Assembly: GCF_014839805.1 (NCBI RefSeq)
Contig: NC_051123.1
Coordinates: forward strand, 9,778,727-9,842,726
Length of the DNA stretch: 64,000 nt
From: Manduca sexta
Lineage: Eukaryota; Arthropoda; Insecta; Lepidoptera; Sphingidae
Direction: 5' to 3'
This document shows, piece by piece, positions 34,501-49,500 of this stretch. The notes under the pieces are model-generated. The model had not been told where the DNA came from. It saw only the letters and a list, made by a program, of their open reading frames with translations, and searched no databases. Position numbers and translations under genes: made by a program. Every line of letters begins with the position of its first letter. Within the stretch, counting starts at the first letter, position 1.

Positions 34501-37500
34501 TCTTACAACCAGGACAGGACCGAGAGTGAGATGGGCCCTGGGGTACTTTTAGTTTTTTTTAACGAGGGGTAATCATCTCTCGTCAGTCGACATTCTATTG
34601 GACCCCACTCTACTTACCATCAGGTGCAGTGGGGTCGCTTTGTCGTGTACGTATACCGTTCCGCGGGTGCTTACAATCTCTATGATTTAGAAACCCAATT
34701 TTTACATACATCCAATGTTGCTCTAGAGAATCCACATTAAACTTTTCCGTCACAACCTCTTATAAGCCAATTTACAGTGCAGCCAATCTTGCCAGAGTAC
34801 TAGCGTTGTCAAACACTTTAGACTTCTCTGAGCATTATCAAATTTATCTCGAACAAGCATTATTGAATTACGTTAGACGTTTCTGGCTAATATAAGCTTG
34901 TCTACTCTTTTGTAGTATGTCCTTTAAAAAGATAGATTTTTTTATTTTTTTTATTGCGTTGAATGAGGAGACGAGCTTGCCGTTCGTCTGATAGACGCGG
35001 CACAAATAGACATTGTGGTGGTACCTACCCAGTCGGACTCTCACATATGAGAGAACTACCACCAGTAATTCCGGACAAGTAAGTTTGATATTTATTAAAA
35101 TTATTGTCTACTTTTTATTACAATTTTTGTTTAAGGCGATACCTCAAGGTCCATTTTCATACATTTTGTTTCACCTTTAATCTGGGTAACTAAACAAGTA
35201 TTGGCAAGTAAAGAATTTAAATTCACGTCTAGTTAGTGATTAGTTCTCGCAGTTGAAAGAAAAACGTAAAAATAATTAATAATCATGGATATTTCTGCCT
35301 TTAAAATTTCGTCATATTAAATTTTAAAGGCCTTAAATACGATACAATTTTTTACATATTACATGCACATAAATTTCATCTCATCTCTGCATTACCGGTA
35401 GACTGATAAAATGCCTTAAACATAATTCCACCTACATATATGAATAAAATGAGAATAAATATCAAATGTGAGATTGCTTTCATCCAAATATTTCGTGTTT
35501 GGGTGGCGAATAAACAATTTTCCACCACGATGATTCGTGAAATGAAGTAATTCAAACTTTGCTGGCATCGGACCCCGAGGAACATTTCCCCCTTGTATTA
35601 GCCGGTTCTATTTGGACGCCATGTGTTATGATTGTTACATAATATTTATAATTATATACAACTAGTTGACCCGACAGAGGTTGTCCCGTGTTAACTATGA
35701 ATTTGCAGCGCGCATTCTGTTAATCGCTGACAGTTATTTCAAGCAATTGACAGTTATATAAAATTAACATTATCGTTAAGTTTTCTTAAATTTTCTAATT
35801 AGCGCGCAATTTTTTGAATTTTTTTCTTTCATAAGAAAGTTCTACAATAACAAACACAAAAAAAATAGTGAAATCGGTCCAGCCGTTCACGCGTGATGGC
35901 GTGACCAAGGGCAATAGGGATTCATTTTTATATAAGTACATAGATGTTCGACTTCCAGACACTGTGAGATCTACGTAGATCGGAACGTAATCAATAAATT
36001 TTTATTTTTGTGCAATTTAAAAATTTAAAAAGCTATTGTAACTGACTTTTTGTACGACCAACACCTCAATCCGCCCCGTGACCATAAAGGCTGCTGCTTC
36101 GAAACGTCAAGAGAAAATTAAATACAAAAATCCGCCATAAAATCCGAAAACTAGTGTCATTTCGATGTCGAACATTCACGCAAACCTAAGAAATTATTAT
36201 ATTATATACAATATGATTTTATGAAACCATAAATATAATTATTTATTTTGTGTTTATAGGCGAGGAACTTTAATTAATCTTAATCATATCTTTAAAAAAA
36301 TAATGCTATCTACCGTTTTCAATAAACGATCCCAATCTTTATCTACGATCCGACCCCGAGAATAAACTAGAATAAGTAATTTCTAAGTATGGCAAAGAAT
36401 GTTTGTTCTGATTGGTCCATTTGTTTATTCAAAATGGCGGTAAGTTTGTAAGTAAAATATATCTGACCAAATCTACGTTTAAATTTTATCAAGCACTCCA
36501 AGTTGTCCATACGTCATAATACTAAATAGAAGAAAGCACCTTATTGCATTATAAATGTATACATAAAGTTTTAGTAAGGACTAAAACTTTATGTATACAT
36601 TTATAATGCAATAAGGGATCGAAAAAAAGTCCTAACAATTAAAAACATGCCCTGAGCTAGCAACATCAATTGCGTTTCACTTTGCACAGAGCACACCCTG
36701 CCTTTAGTGTATTAAGAGTTTAATAAAATTCCCTCTCTAGGTGACACGGTTCAAAGTAATATAGGTTAAGTATCGAGTAAACTTATAACGCGAGGAATAA
36801 AGCAAACTAATTTTCCAATTTTATTAAGAAATTCTAGTATGACGTACGAGTTTGTATGAGTAACGGAGTACTGTACCCCGACTTATATTTTTGATACTTT
36901 ATTATCGGCTAATTTCTATTAATGAACTTAGCCAACTTAGATAGCGAAAAAGGACCAGTCAGAGTTGTTTGACAAGCTTACAGATGACTTAATTCGATTG
37001 GTTTATTTTTCTTACTAGCTTTCTTCGCGGCTCCGCCCGCGTGGATCAGTTTACCGGGATAAAGTTTTCCAGGATATAAGTCCTGTAAGTACATTTTTTC
37101 CTGCGCTAAAAAGTAGCTGATATCCTTCCCGAAGTCTAATTATCTTTATAATACATTTTATCGAAATCCATTTGGTAGTTTTTGAGTTTATCACGTTCAG
37201 ACAGACGCAGCGGGGGACTTTGTTTTATTTAAGGTTCGATCAAATATTTATTTTTATTTTCCATAAAGATAGCTACACTAGGCCGATAGGTCTCTAGAGA
37301 TTCGTTGCCATACCAATTTGAGACACGTGGCGGCGAGAAAACGGAATGCCCTAATAGGATAACGTGCAAGAAAATCGACCAGTCATAAATATAATAAGCC
37401 AATATTTTAGTTTAACATGTATACAAATTTTTTTGCAGAAATATATTGAACATTCAAATATGGCATCGTACTTTTCATCTTGAAAAGTAGAATCTGAATA

Positions 37501-40500
37501 ACTATTATATTCTTGACATATAATTTATTAATATTTGGTCAAACCACCTTCAATGAAACGAACGGATTTTTAATTTAAAAAATATAAAGAGATCGTTTTT
37601 TAATAACTTTCTCAGATCCAGATTATATTTCTTCAATATCTTTTTTGAGCAAGGATAGGACGCAAAAGTATATATTTAGAGAGCAGTAAGCTTTGAACAA
37701 AATTATGCTAAACCTAAACCCAAGATTGAAGACAAAATACTCATATACAAAAATTGAATCCGCCAGTATTTTCATCAGACCTAAAAAAAGATCATACTCA
37801 TTTCCTTTGAACAATGTTTGTGCAAACTCAAAATGTTTTCAAAGCCCTTTAGGCTTGATATCCCTCGAGATTTTATGAGTTTTCGTAAAGGTTGGTCGCA
37901 GCTATAATTCACCAAAGACACGGTTGGGCCACGTTTGACCCCACCTAATTTATAGCTTCGATGGAGCTCTTCTAATTTAGTTAGATTTATTAGGAGTTTT
38001 GGCCATGAATTATACCTATTGATCCAATTTTTATCTATTTTATTATATTTGTTATGTAATAATCAGTTAAATTGTGAAGGAGTTTTGAAGTATTTTGTGC
38101 ATTTTATAAATTTTATTCTCAGTATTCCGACTTCACTATCTAAGTATTTGATTGCCTTGGCTTGGTTATGCTGAGCTAGAATCCCGGATTAGGTCAACAT
38201 ATTTGTGAATGGGTTATCCCATATTAAAATTATTCTGTCACAACGCGGAGTCAGGAAGTTGACGGTATGATATCGCCGTGCCTCGGAAAGTATGTAAAGC
38301 TGTTAGTCCTGTGCCTGATTTCTCTCCGGTCATGTCGGATTGCCGTCTCACCGGACTATGAGAGTGAAGGAACAGAGAGTGCACCTGTGTACGCTCACAT
38401 TTGTGTAAAATAATATTTCCTGCGCACCTGCCTGATCTCTATTAAGATTGGCCGACGAGGGCGAAATTAGGTTAAGATTAGCATGACTTCCATCTCATTG
38501 TAAGTGCCCAAACAGATAAACAGAAACAAAGTAATCCAGAGAATTTACAAAATAAAAATGCCTCCCATATCGACAACGTTGTCATAAGACTAAATTAGTT
38601 AATTATTATTAATAATAATAATTATTATTAGTTAATTATTATTATTTATTACATAAGTTACATTGTTATTCAAACTGAAAGATAAATATCTTGTCCATGC
38701 CATTCACAGGTTGTCTGGAAGAAATTAAGGAAAGCGATAATATGGCCAATTGCACTATTGTCATAATTTTATAATTATACTTATTTAATGTTTGTACTTT
38801 CACATTTGATGTACAATAAAGTATAATAAAATATATCCTAATAATTGATCATGAATTAAACCTTAAAATAATATAAATAAATACTAATATTTCATCGCAT
38901 AAATCAAAAATGCAATAAAAACTAATAAGCAAGTGTATTGCTAAAATTACGTTGTCTATATGGTAGAGCGTCATGAATGATACATGTGTTATTTATTGGA
39001 AATTATATTAGCTGTTTACGAGTATTCGAGTTTAGGGACGTGAAAAAAGAATAAATGAGTTTTCCAAGTCGTAGTCGTGTGAAAATATGCTTATATATCG
39101 TATAAAATGGATCTTGTTTTTCTCATTCCATCGGGGATCATTTCCAAGAAAATAAGGTGTTGTGTGGTGATAATTTTGTCGGCAATAGAATGGACTACCA
39201 AGATGAAACACACATCACGTTTTATATAAAGGGGACGGCAGACGTGGATCCATGGCACCCGTTTTTTGTCAAATGTTTTTGTCGAGTCTGTCACCATATT
39301 GGGCAAAAATCCCAGACTCCGTTCTGATACTAAAAAAAAACAATATCAATTTGCCCGACCCGGGATTCGAACTCGGTGAGAGCGGTATCGTACCGCGTAC
39401 GCAATACAACGCTACCAAGACAGCAAAGACGAATCGGACACGTTCAGTCCTGGTTCGAAGGCATGCATTTCTGAATCTTCGAAGTTACTTTATATTAAAC
39501 TAGCTTTTGCTCGTGGCTTCTCTAGCGTGATGAAATTTTACGGGATAAAAGTCACACTATATATTTTCCCGAGACAAAAAGCCTATAGTCTATCCAGGGT
39601 CTTAAACTATCTCCATACCAAATTTTATAAAAATCTGTTCAGTAGATTTTGAGAAAATCGATAAAATACAGAGAGACAGAAAAGAGGACTTTGTTTTAAA
39701 TAATATGTATGAACAGATAGAGAATTCTTAATAAAGCGAAATTTTATGGTCAAGCTCTTTAAAATTTTTAAAGATATTTATTATCCGCCAATGTTCATTA
39801 CCCAAATAACTCAGAAAGAGATAAACATTTTAGCAGTGCGTAACTTCACGGCTTTTACGTTAATTCGCCATGACACTTAAGGTAAAGGAAAGGAAAAAAG
39901 CGGCCATAGCCTAGTTGAGTGCGGAACGGACTGCCGCGACAAATGTCCGCAGGTTCAAATCTCAAGGACACACTTCTTATTTTTCTAAAATGATGTGTGT
40001 ATTCTTTGTAAGTTATCTCATACCTGAGAAGTTCTCGATAGGAATTTTGAGAGTGAAGTCTACCAATTCTCACTAGGCTAGCTAGCGTGGTGGACTAAGG
40101 CTTAATCCCTCTCAATAGTACAAAAAGCTCGTGTCCAGCAGTAGGACAGTATATACAGGGCTTATATTATAAAGGAAACATTTAACAAGCATCACTAAAG
40201 CGAAATTCCAAAGTTCACTCAACAAAAAATAGATAAGATTGACATGAATCCGAATCCACATGACTAACCATAACTTGCGTTGTTTCGCCTTCCGCATGAT
40301 TGTATATTGGCGATACGATCAATGTCCATGAAAGATGATTTTGTGAAGAGAGTTGCGTACTCTTTCGTATTTTTTATTCCCGCGTTTTATTAAAAGGATA
40401 GAAACATAAAACAAGATAATATACGGACGCGTTTTATTTTCAGAAGGAAAGGTACAATTGTAACCTCATTTTGACGGGTTTATATCTCTCGTGCGATAAA

Positions 40501-43500
40501 GAATGATCTCATTGCCAAAGTGGAGCATAATTTTCTAAGCAATTTAAATGAGATGCCACTCGTCAGGCTATACACAGGCAATTATTTTCTTGATCTAAGA
40601 AGATCCAGAAGTAAGAATCGCGGATCAAGCCTGGATGCGATTGGCTCGAAACTGAAAAAGGTGGCATGATGCGAGAGAGGCCTATACCCAGCAGTGGGAC
40701 TCTACAGTTTGTCGATGATGATGATGAAGAATTCAGAACGAAAAAGTAATAGACTTTTTATCATTTGTAAATGTCACATCCGTCGAAGCTCAGAGGCGAC
40801 TGATATAAAGCAATTTTAACAACGAAAAGGCAAAGGTGCATTACCAAACTGAAAACACAGTACAGTTTATTGATGACGGTTGGATATATTTTATATCAGC
40901 CCGTACACAAGGTGTTTAATCCCGCCATAGTGGCCCATGTAAGTGTTGCGTTCCGAGATCAGCCTGTGTATATCTGGTTCCAATAAACCGGCATAAATGT
41001 GTCGACTGTCGACGGGTAATCAATTCTCGTCAGTGGACATTTAATTGGATTCCACTCCACTTACCATCAGGTGCAGTGAGGTACTTTGCTGTACACGTAT
41101 AAAAAAACAGTAATTTGTCACTTAAAATCTCGTGGTAGACATCTAACGAGCTTGATTATCGTAAATTAGTATCGATTTGATTTCTTCTCGCAAACCATTT
41201 CTTCGGTCTAACATTAGAGTTCATGTAATTGCTGCAAATTGCGCGAATTAAATTGACTCTTGGTAATTTGTCTAAGTCAAAAATTAGAGGTTTCGAATTT
41301 CGAGTAAAATCTTTAGCACACACAACACATACACAACATCACGCATTTTATCCCCGAAGGGGTATGCAGAGGCGCAACCATGGCACCCACTTTTCGCCAA
41401 GTGGGCCATAGGGGGCGAGCCTATCGCCATATCGGGCACAAATTCCAGACTCCGGGCTGATACTGAGCAGAAAAACCCAAATATCAATTTGCCCGACCTG
41501 GGATTCGAACCCAGGACCTCAGAGCGCTGCCGTACCGCGCATGCAGTACAACTACGCCACCGAGGCAGTCAATCTTTAGTATTTTGGAAAAACTAACAAA
41601 TACAGTTAGTTCTTATAAATTGACTATAAATTCGTTATTTTAGTTTGCTAATGCGGTCTGGAAATCGTTCTAATTATTAGATTTTTAATAAAGTACGTAA
41701 GGGAAGCCAACAGCAATCAGGTTATATGGATCCTTTGTCACTGCTGAGTACCCTAGTGCTCAGTCGTGATTCTACGTACCCACACGATTTAATTCATGAA
41801 GCATCGGAATGTTTGCCGCCAAACATGACAGCTACATGACATTTACGCGTGTCACGAGAATATAACATTATATACTACATAATAATCATGTTTGCCGGCA
41901 AACATTCCGATGCTTTAAGTGTCATATCACGCCTTTGAAAGAAAGCTTATCTTAAACATTATTTTCGTATTTTTGAAATTAAACCATTATTACTTAAATA
42001 GACAAGCACTCAATCAAAACACGACAGCGTGAAAAAGGTTTTGCAATGTCGATAGAAATTACTTTTGGCAGATACGCGCACTCAAAATGCTATACGCGGC
42101 TAGGGGTGTGGCGCGGCGATGTTATTTAAAATAGTGTTGTCGATATAAAATATTTAAGATAACGTGATGCGTTTGTGGAGACGCTTGTTACTTTATAAGC
42201 TGATATTATTTTTATCTGTTACATTTTACAAGTGAAATAAGGTATAGAATGCCGTGGCGAACGGTCCATATAGCCCGATTCCTGTCGGCTTCCCTTTCAT
42301 AATTTATGTAAAATCTAATTATCATTAGAACGATTTGCAAACCGCATTTATGCATATTAGTACGTATATGTTGTGTCAGGTTCCCATTCTAAAATTTCAC
42401 CTTTCGCCACTGTTAAATATTAATACTGATGAAATGGATAGATAAACATTTATACATTAAAATATAGAATGCTCGATAAGATAATATAAAACTCAGCCAG
42501 CAGTTTATCGCATCTTCCTTAAACGTCTATGAATTTTATTGCCAAAGTTATTGTGCTATTGAATCTAGTCTCGTATTGAAATTAACGCATTTATTCAATT
42601 ACTGTAGATACATAAATCTCTTTTATTGGTCTATTGTGTTAAATCGTAAATGCAAGTGGGAGTATTTATCGGTTTTATATATCCGATTAGATATCGTAAT
42701 GAATTCAAGTAAGGCCGCCATATAGAATCTTTAAAAACTTTAAATTATCTCAATGATTAAAAAAGAGAGAAAAGCAGACCGCTAGATAGGCTTGATAGCA
42801 TTAAAGTTTAAGACAGAAAGTGAGAGAAGGGATCAAAAAGAATGTGGGGAATATGAAATGGCTAAAAAATTTTGTCATAAGACATAAGTCCGTGGACAAA
42901 TGTAAGATGATGAGATGGTAATGACGAATTTGATATCATACGCATCTACATACGTTTAATATTGCCTCTAGATACATGCTGGCATAGAATACGTGACGGC
43001 ATTCAAGCGGCGATAGCCTAGTTGGGTCTGGAACGGACTGCCGAGACGAATGTCCGCAGGTTCAAATCCCAAGGGCACACATCTCTGAATTTTCTAAAAT
43101 CATGTGTGTATTCGTTGTGAATTTATCGTCCGCTTTAACGGTGAAGGAAAACATCGTGAGGAAACCTGCACATCTAAAAAGTTCTCTGTAGGAATTTCGA
43201 AGGTGTGTGAAGTCTACCAATCCGCACTAGGCCAGCGTGGTGGACTAAGGCCTAATCCCTCTCAGTAGTAGAGGAGGCCCGTGCTCAGCAGTGGGCAAGT
43301 ATATAATACAGGGCTGATATTATTATTATTATTTTCTTTTTTTTATTTAAACATTCTCGAAGATACTTCGGTGGTACAATACAACCCACGGGCCTAAACC
43401 AAGTGTGCTGTATGTTCTGGTATTATTATTATTATTATTATAGAATAAGCACAACGGCCCGTCCTACTACGGGCTAAATGCGGAAAAAGGGGCCCCTCAA

Positions 43501-46500
43501 CATAGAACATGCTGGCAAAATTATAACGACATTAAAGAACGCGATGTCTCTTATTCACTGCCTTATACTATAAGATCAAGTGTAGTTACTGATGCAAAAT
43601 TCGCCTTTAGCCTTCGGAGCGTTGTGGCGTCGAGAAAATATGAATTTTATGCGACTTTAAGTTTCTTCCTGCCTACTTTTCAACGTTGCTGTCGCGTATT
43701 TCCGTAGGAAGAGTCTCTAAATTGCCTTTATATCACAACTTTCAGATGAAGTGTTTATGTGGGTATGGTTTTACGTCATAGCAAAATATAAATAGGTTTT
43801 ATATCGTAATTTTAAATATTTAAAATAATATTTAGTATTCATAATGAATACATAAGCTTTACAATTTTTTATTTTTCAAACGTATCACTGATCACTAAAC
43901 TAATTAATTTTCAAAGATTTACTTTTATCGATATCGATTTAGTAGTAAAGAGGTACATCACTACCGGTAATCAGATTTCCTATCCTGGTTATATTAACTT
44001 AAACCACAGACTCGTTATAGGACGTCTGACACATAAAAGAAAATTTTTGCTTTTATTTAATTTTTTATTGCCGCTGAAATAATATACGTTATTTGAATAC
44101 TGTGGATTGTATAATGCATTAAATTAAGGTAATCGGCTTTTACTTTAGCAAATATATTTAAAAAGGAAGAGAGTTTATTTTATGTACAAAGTCGTGAAGA
44201 AAGAATATCTACATTTTGATTGTAGTAATTATGAAAATTAAATAAAAGTGAAATCAATTGTGTGATAATTGTACGTGTTTACAAGGTTGTCAAAATATGA
44301 AATATATTTTTAAATTGATTTAAGACAATTTGCCGAGATAAGTTTGAATTTCGTACAAAAAAAAAACAGCCAGTAATCACAGATATTCGTTGAAAACGAT
44401 AAAGTTCGAAATTCTAAATTTGAAATGATCTGACCAATCGCAATGCTTCAAAGACGTACCCTCGGTTGGACCTGAACTGCAGCAGGCGGGACTTGAGCCC
44501 GCGCCGCGGCAGAAATTTGGGGCCTCCTTGCAGGCTACCACACACACAATTTTTGTTAGTTAACGTTTACCTACATTTTTAGAAATAACATTGTTACCAA
44601 TTCCTTATTAAATAAGAACAGAAATATTGGTCTCTGTTAGTCAAAGTGTTAATTTTTATGTGACTTATTATGTAGGTAAATTTTTAGGTTAGATGTGTAG
44701 GTATTGCTACAAAACTCGACTAAAGGCTAAGAAATGATTGCAATTTAATTATACTATAACAAAACAACGATCGTAATATAACGTAACAATTCAGTTATAT
44801 CTTTTTTATTATTTCTCTAAACGGGCAAAGGAATCATTATCATACAGCCACACATCCACAGAGTATGCATGTGCACTCACGTTAAATCATAATGCTAGTA
44901 CTATCCTTTTTCGAGTTAAAAGCTCGTGCACACGTTCCCCTGGGAGAGGTAAACGTGGAAAAGCTTTCCGAAACGCAATCGCGCGTGGTTACGTAAACCT
45001 GATGCCTGATTCGGTGATTTTTATTTACACTGTGCATACTGGATTTAACTCGAGTAAATAAATAGCCGTTTGGTACGTATTTACTCTGAACTTATACGTC
45101 CGATTTTAATGTGGTATTTGTGAAATATGATTTTATTTTGTTTGTTTTTTATTTGTATACTGGTTTTTGTAAAGCAATTTTGTAATATAAATTTTTGTTA
45201 TTGTATGTGCCTATAGTAAATAAAAGGTAATTCAAACTACATAATGCTACTAAATTCAGTTTCTTTTTATTTATGACTTATAAAATTGGTAAAGCTGTAT
45301 ACGAAGTGTACCTACTTTTTTGTTTAAGAATAACTTGAAATTAAGTTTTAATTGACATACAAATTATTTAATGAGAAACACTTCTATTTTGTTTTTTTTT
45401 TGTTGCTATATCTAGACCATACTGGAGATTTGCTGACGCATTTCTACTTTCTGCCAAATTTTTCGCATTTTAGTTATAACGATATAAATGACCAATAAAG
45501 TTATCTTAAATATGAAATAGAATATATATTAACATCTGTTACCTAACCTCCTTTCTTCACTATTACTAATCATATTTATAGAGTTACAAAATGGCGGCAC
45601 AACTTTTCAATATACCGCCATTACCATCCGACCGTTTCGGGCTATGAAAACTACATTCTTATTCCGTTCAGAACATACGAAAAAAGTCCTAACTCAAACT
45701 TACACGTTATTGTTTATTTTCCTTTACAGTATAAAAAGCCAATCGATTAGAATTATTATGATATGCACACAATAAAAGACGTGGTACATTGTACTTTCAT
45801 GCTATACTCACTCAGCGTTGGTCTCTGGAGTTGGTAGGTCGCCTATAGTCGTCAGGGTGAGAGTCGACCAGTACAGCGACCCGAGATACTTCCTGGTCAA
45901 GGTCGCGTAGTCACCAGGCCGGTGAGGGTACACCCAGTCTCCCTGGAAAGGTGGATATGATGTAATTCGATTGTATTTTTATGCAACTTTTAATAATCTT
46001 TCCGCTATACTTTTTTATACAGGTCGACGTGGAGATCCTTGGGGGAGGCCTGTGTTCAGCAGTGGACTTCTTGTGGCTGAGATGATGATGATACTTTTTT
46101 ATAGCGCTTGGGTTTGACTACTATCTTGCCTGATGGTAAGTGATGATATGGTTTACTGTGGAGCACGCTTCCTTAGAAGATACCTATTCACTCGTGACTT
46201 GAAGATACCTAGGTTATAATTATCGGGAAATACAGACTTTGTCAAAGAGTTCCATTCCTTAGCAAATGGTGGACAAGACCTAATCCTTCTCAGAAGTAGC
46301 CCTTGCCCAGCAGTGGGACAGTATATAATACAGGGCTAATATTAAGAACCTAAGGCGATATTATTGGAAGAGAGGAGAGGTGGATAATTTTCTGTCAACC
46401 ACTAAAAGACACTAAATAACATATCCTCTGTTTTTGTACAGGTTTCTTACAAACTAAAAAAAAAACACAAAGTAATATAAATATTACCCAACCAAGACGT

Positions 46501-49500
46501 ATAACGCCAGTATTTCGATCGCACATATTAATGTCGGCTTTAATTTTAGCTCGATTGAACCGACGGCACCTGAACAAACTTTCTGATTAATATTAAATTT
46601 GCAATTCCGAAGCACTTTCATTATCGAGCGAGCGAATTAATATGGGGTGAGTTGTGCGAGTTCACATTTTATTGAGAATGGCAATTTTTTATTGTGACAC
46701 GTAATTTTGATTTTATGAGGGTGTGTGTTTGCCAATCCGTACTAGGTTAGTGTGGTGGACTAAGGCCTAATCCCTCTCGATAGTAGAGGACGCTCGTGCA
46801 ACAGTAGGACAGTATATAATACAGGGCTGATTCTGATTATAAGATATAGACTAGTAGTTTCGCCCAACAGTCACATTGCTATTGTTAATTACAGTAATTA
46901 TGCCGGCCTTGATTATATTTCCTAATTCTCCATGATGTGTACTGTAGTCTTTCGTAATATGGGTACAAAATATATTCATTACTCCTCAAAAACATGTGGA
47001 TTTTTTGTAGTATCATATACCCTGGTGTAATTATTACTTTGATATTTATTTTAACGGGCACTGCAGTGACCCGATCTCACCTAATGGTGGAGTGAGGACC
47101 ATTTTTTGACTGACGAGAGGTGATGATTAGTCGTCAGTCAACACAATTATGCCGGCCTGTTCGTCATATAAATAATAAAAATAAATTTGCATATAATAAA
47201 ACTATTTTAAAATTATACAATTTAATTTTTCATACTTGTAACGTAATGTTTTTGGCATAATGAATCTTGTTTTGATTAATTGTAATCAGTAAGTTATTTT
47301 TATTATTATAATATATATTATATAATAATATCAGCCCTGTATTATATACTTGCCCACTGCTGAGCACGGGCCTCCTCTGCTACGGAGAGGGATTAGGCCT
47401 TAGTCCACCACGCTGGCCTAGTGCGGGTTGTTAGACTTCACACACATTCGAAATTCCTGTAGAGAACTTCTCAGATGTGCAAGTTTCCTCACGATGTTTT
47501 CCTTCACCGTTAAAGTGAACGATAAATTCACAAAGAATACACACATGATTTTTTAGAAAAGTCAGAGGTGTGTGCCCTTGGGATTTGAACCTGCGGACAT
47601 TCGTCTTAGCAGTCCGTTCCACGCCCAACTAGGCTATCGCCGCTTATATTATTACCTTGTATTAATTAGTATTTGATCCGTTCACTTTCTTCTATTATTT
47701 ATTATGCTTTTGATGGAAACTATGCTCCATTTTATTCTATATATATTTGTGTACGTTCAATTGTAAATGTTCTGTAGGTTTCACAAATACTAAATAAATA
47801 AAATTAATATCATTCAAGATAAGTGCTTGACAAAACCAAGAGTTCAGTTACTTCAGATTTTCTCTTAAATTCGTACCAACACGCTCTCAAAACGATAAAG
47901 TTACTTATACTGTAAATGTAATTTTCTGAATACGGCAAGAAGTTTGAAATATAGAGCATACGACAAAAACTTAACGAAAGTGGTTTGTGACAAATGTCTT
48001 TTCTGCCTTTTTTGGGGAAAATCTGTTGGAATTACACCGTATGTCGACGAAATGAGGGTAGACAGAGCGCTACGATATTACAAATCGGCTTAGTCCGTTG
48101 ACCATTCTTTGAGATAAGGCAAAGGAGACAATGGTAGATGGTTTGCAAATTAATAATTCTGGGGTTTATATTTTATATCGAAATGTGACTTTCATCTCTA
48201 AAATCATTACAAAAAAGAGACTAAAGCATGATGCGTTATTTAAAAATATATTTTTCAAGGCATGTTTTAGTATATAATATAATGCTTAATAAAAATTTTC
48301 CGGGATAAAAGTCCCGGTTAATATTTTCTAGGGATAAAAAGTAGCCTATATTACTCAGCAGTAATGTAGCTTCCAAATATTGAAAACATTTCCAAATCGG
48401 TTTGGTAGTACTTGAGATTAACGCGTTCAAACAAACAAACTCTTTAACATATATATTACTGTAGATTAGAATCCGAAGAAGATTTTCCAAGAAAAAATAT
48501 GGTATTCTTCTTTATGTAATAGAAAATGACACGCCATTCCTGCGTACTATCTACGTATTGATTACAAAATTCAATAATATACCATGCCTGTTCGGTTTAA
48601 GGAGCTACGTACGTAACAAAAACGAAACAAAAACGAAACAAAAAATATGTTATTACGTAAAAAAAACTGTTTTCAAAAACCAGTACAAACAAAAAAAAAC
48701 TTTACTTACGTATATTAATTCTATATTTGGAGTCGGTACTTACCCAATTTAAATTATTAGCCGAGCTCTTTAGCATACAAGAATAATAAGTATAAGAACA
48801 AATATATTAGATGAATGATCAATTTAAATTAGGCACCAACTCCAAACATGTATGTAATTTTTTTTTTGTATTGTTTTTGGTAGTCGTTTTTTTGTTACTT
48901 ATTGTATTCTTTGTGTTAACTATAGTAAGTTATTAAACCTAATACGATTTCATTAACACTAAGTTTCACATAAGAGAAGAAACTGCATCAGTAACTTCAA
49001 CTCAACTAAAGTTATAAGTTATTGTTAGTCTTAATGCAATTTACATTTTCATTACAACAAACGACGTGTTTAATAAAACTTAAACCCTTCATATCAACCA
49101 ATCACGTTTAAAGGTCACTCCGTGTATGTTCATTAGAACAGGCCGGCATAATTATGACAACCGTGAGATGTAACATAATAAGAAAACCAGCTCTGTATTA
49201 TACATAATATGCTGTCCCATTGCAATGCACTACTACATTAAGATGAAAATGGAGAAATGTGGCGAGAGAACCCCTACCATTTGATGATCTCGGTGAAGAA
49301 CCGTCTTATAGGCAGTATTAATAAATTAGTAAAAAGTAACATTCAGTAATGATTATTGTTATGATTGAATGCTAAACAAATATTATTAATTTGAAAAAAA
49401 TCTTGCAGCTGAAATTTTATAATGTAACTGTACTATCTGTTAAAGTAAGTACAAGCCGCCATTTTAGATTCGTTTATTTTATGCATCGGCTTACATCTCT

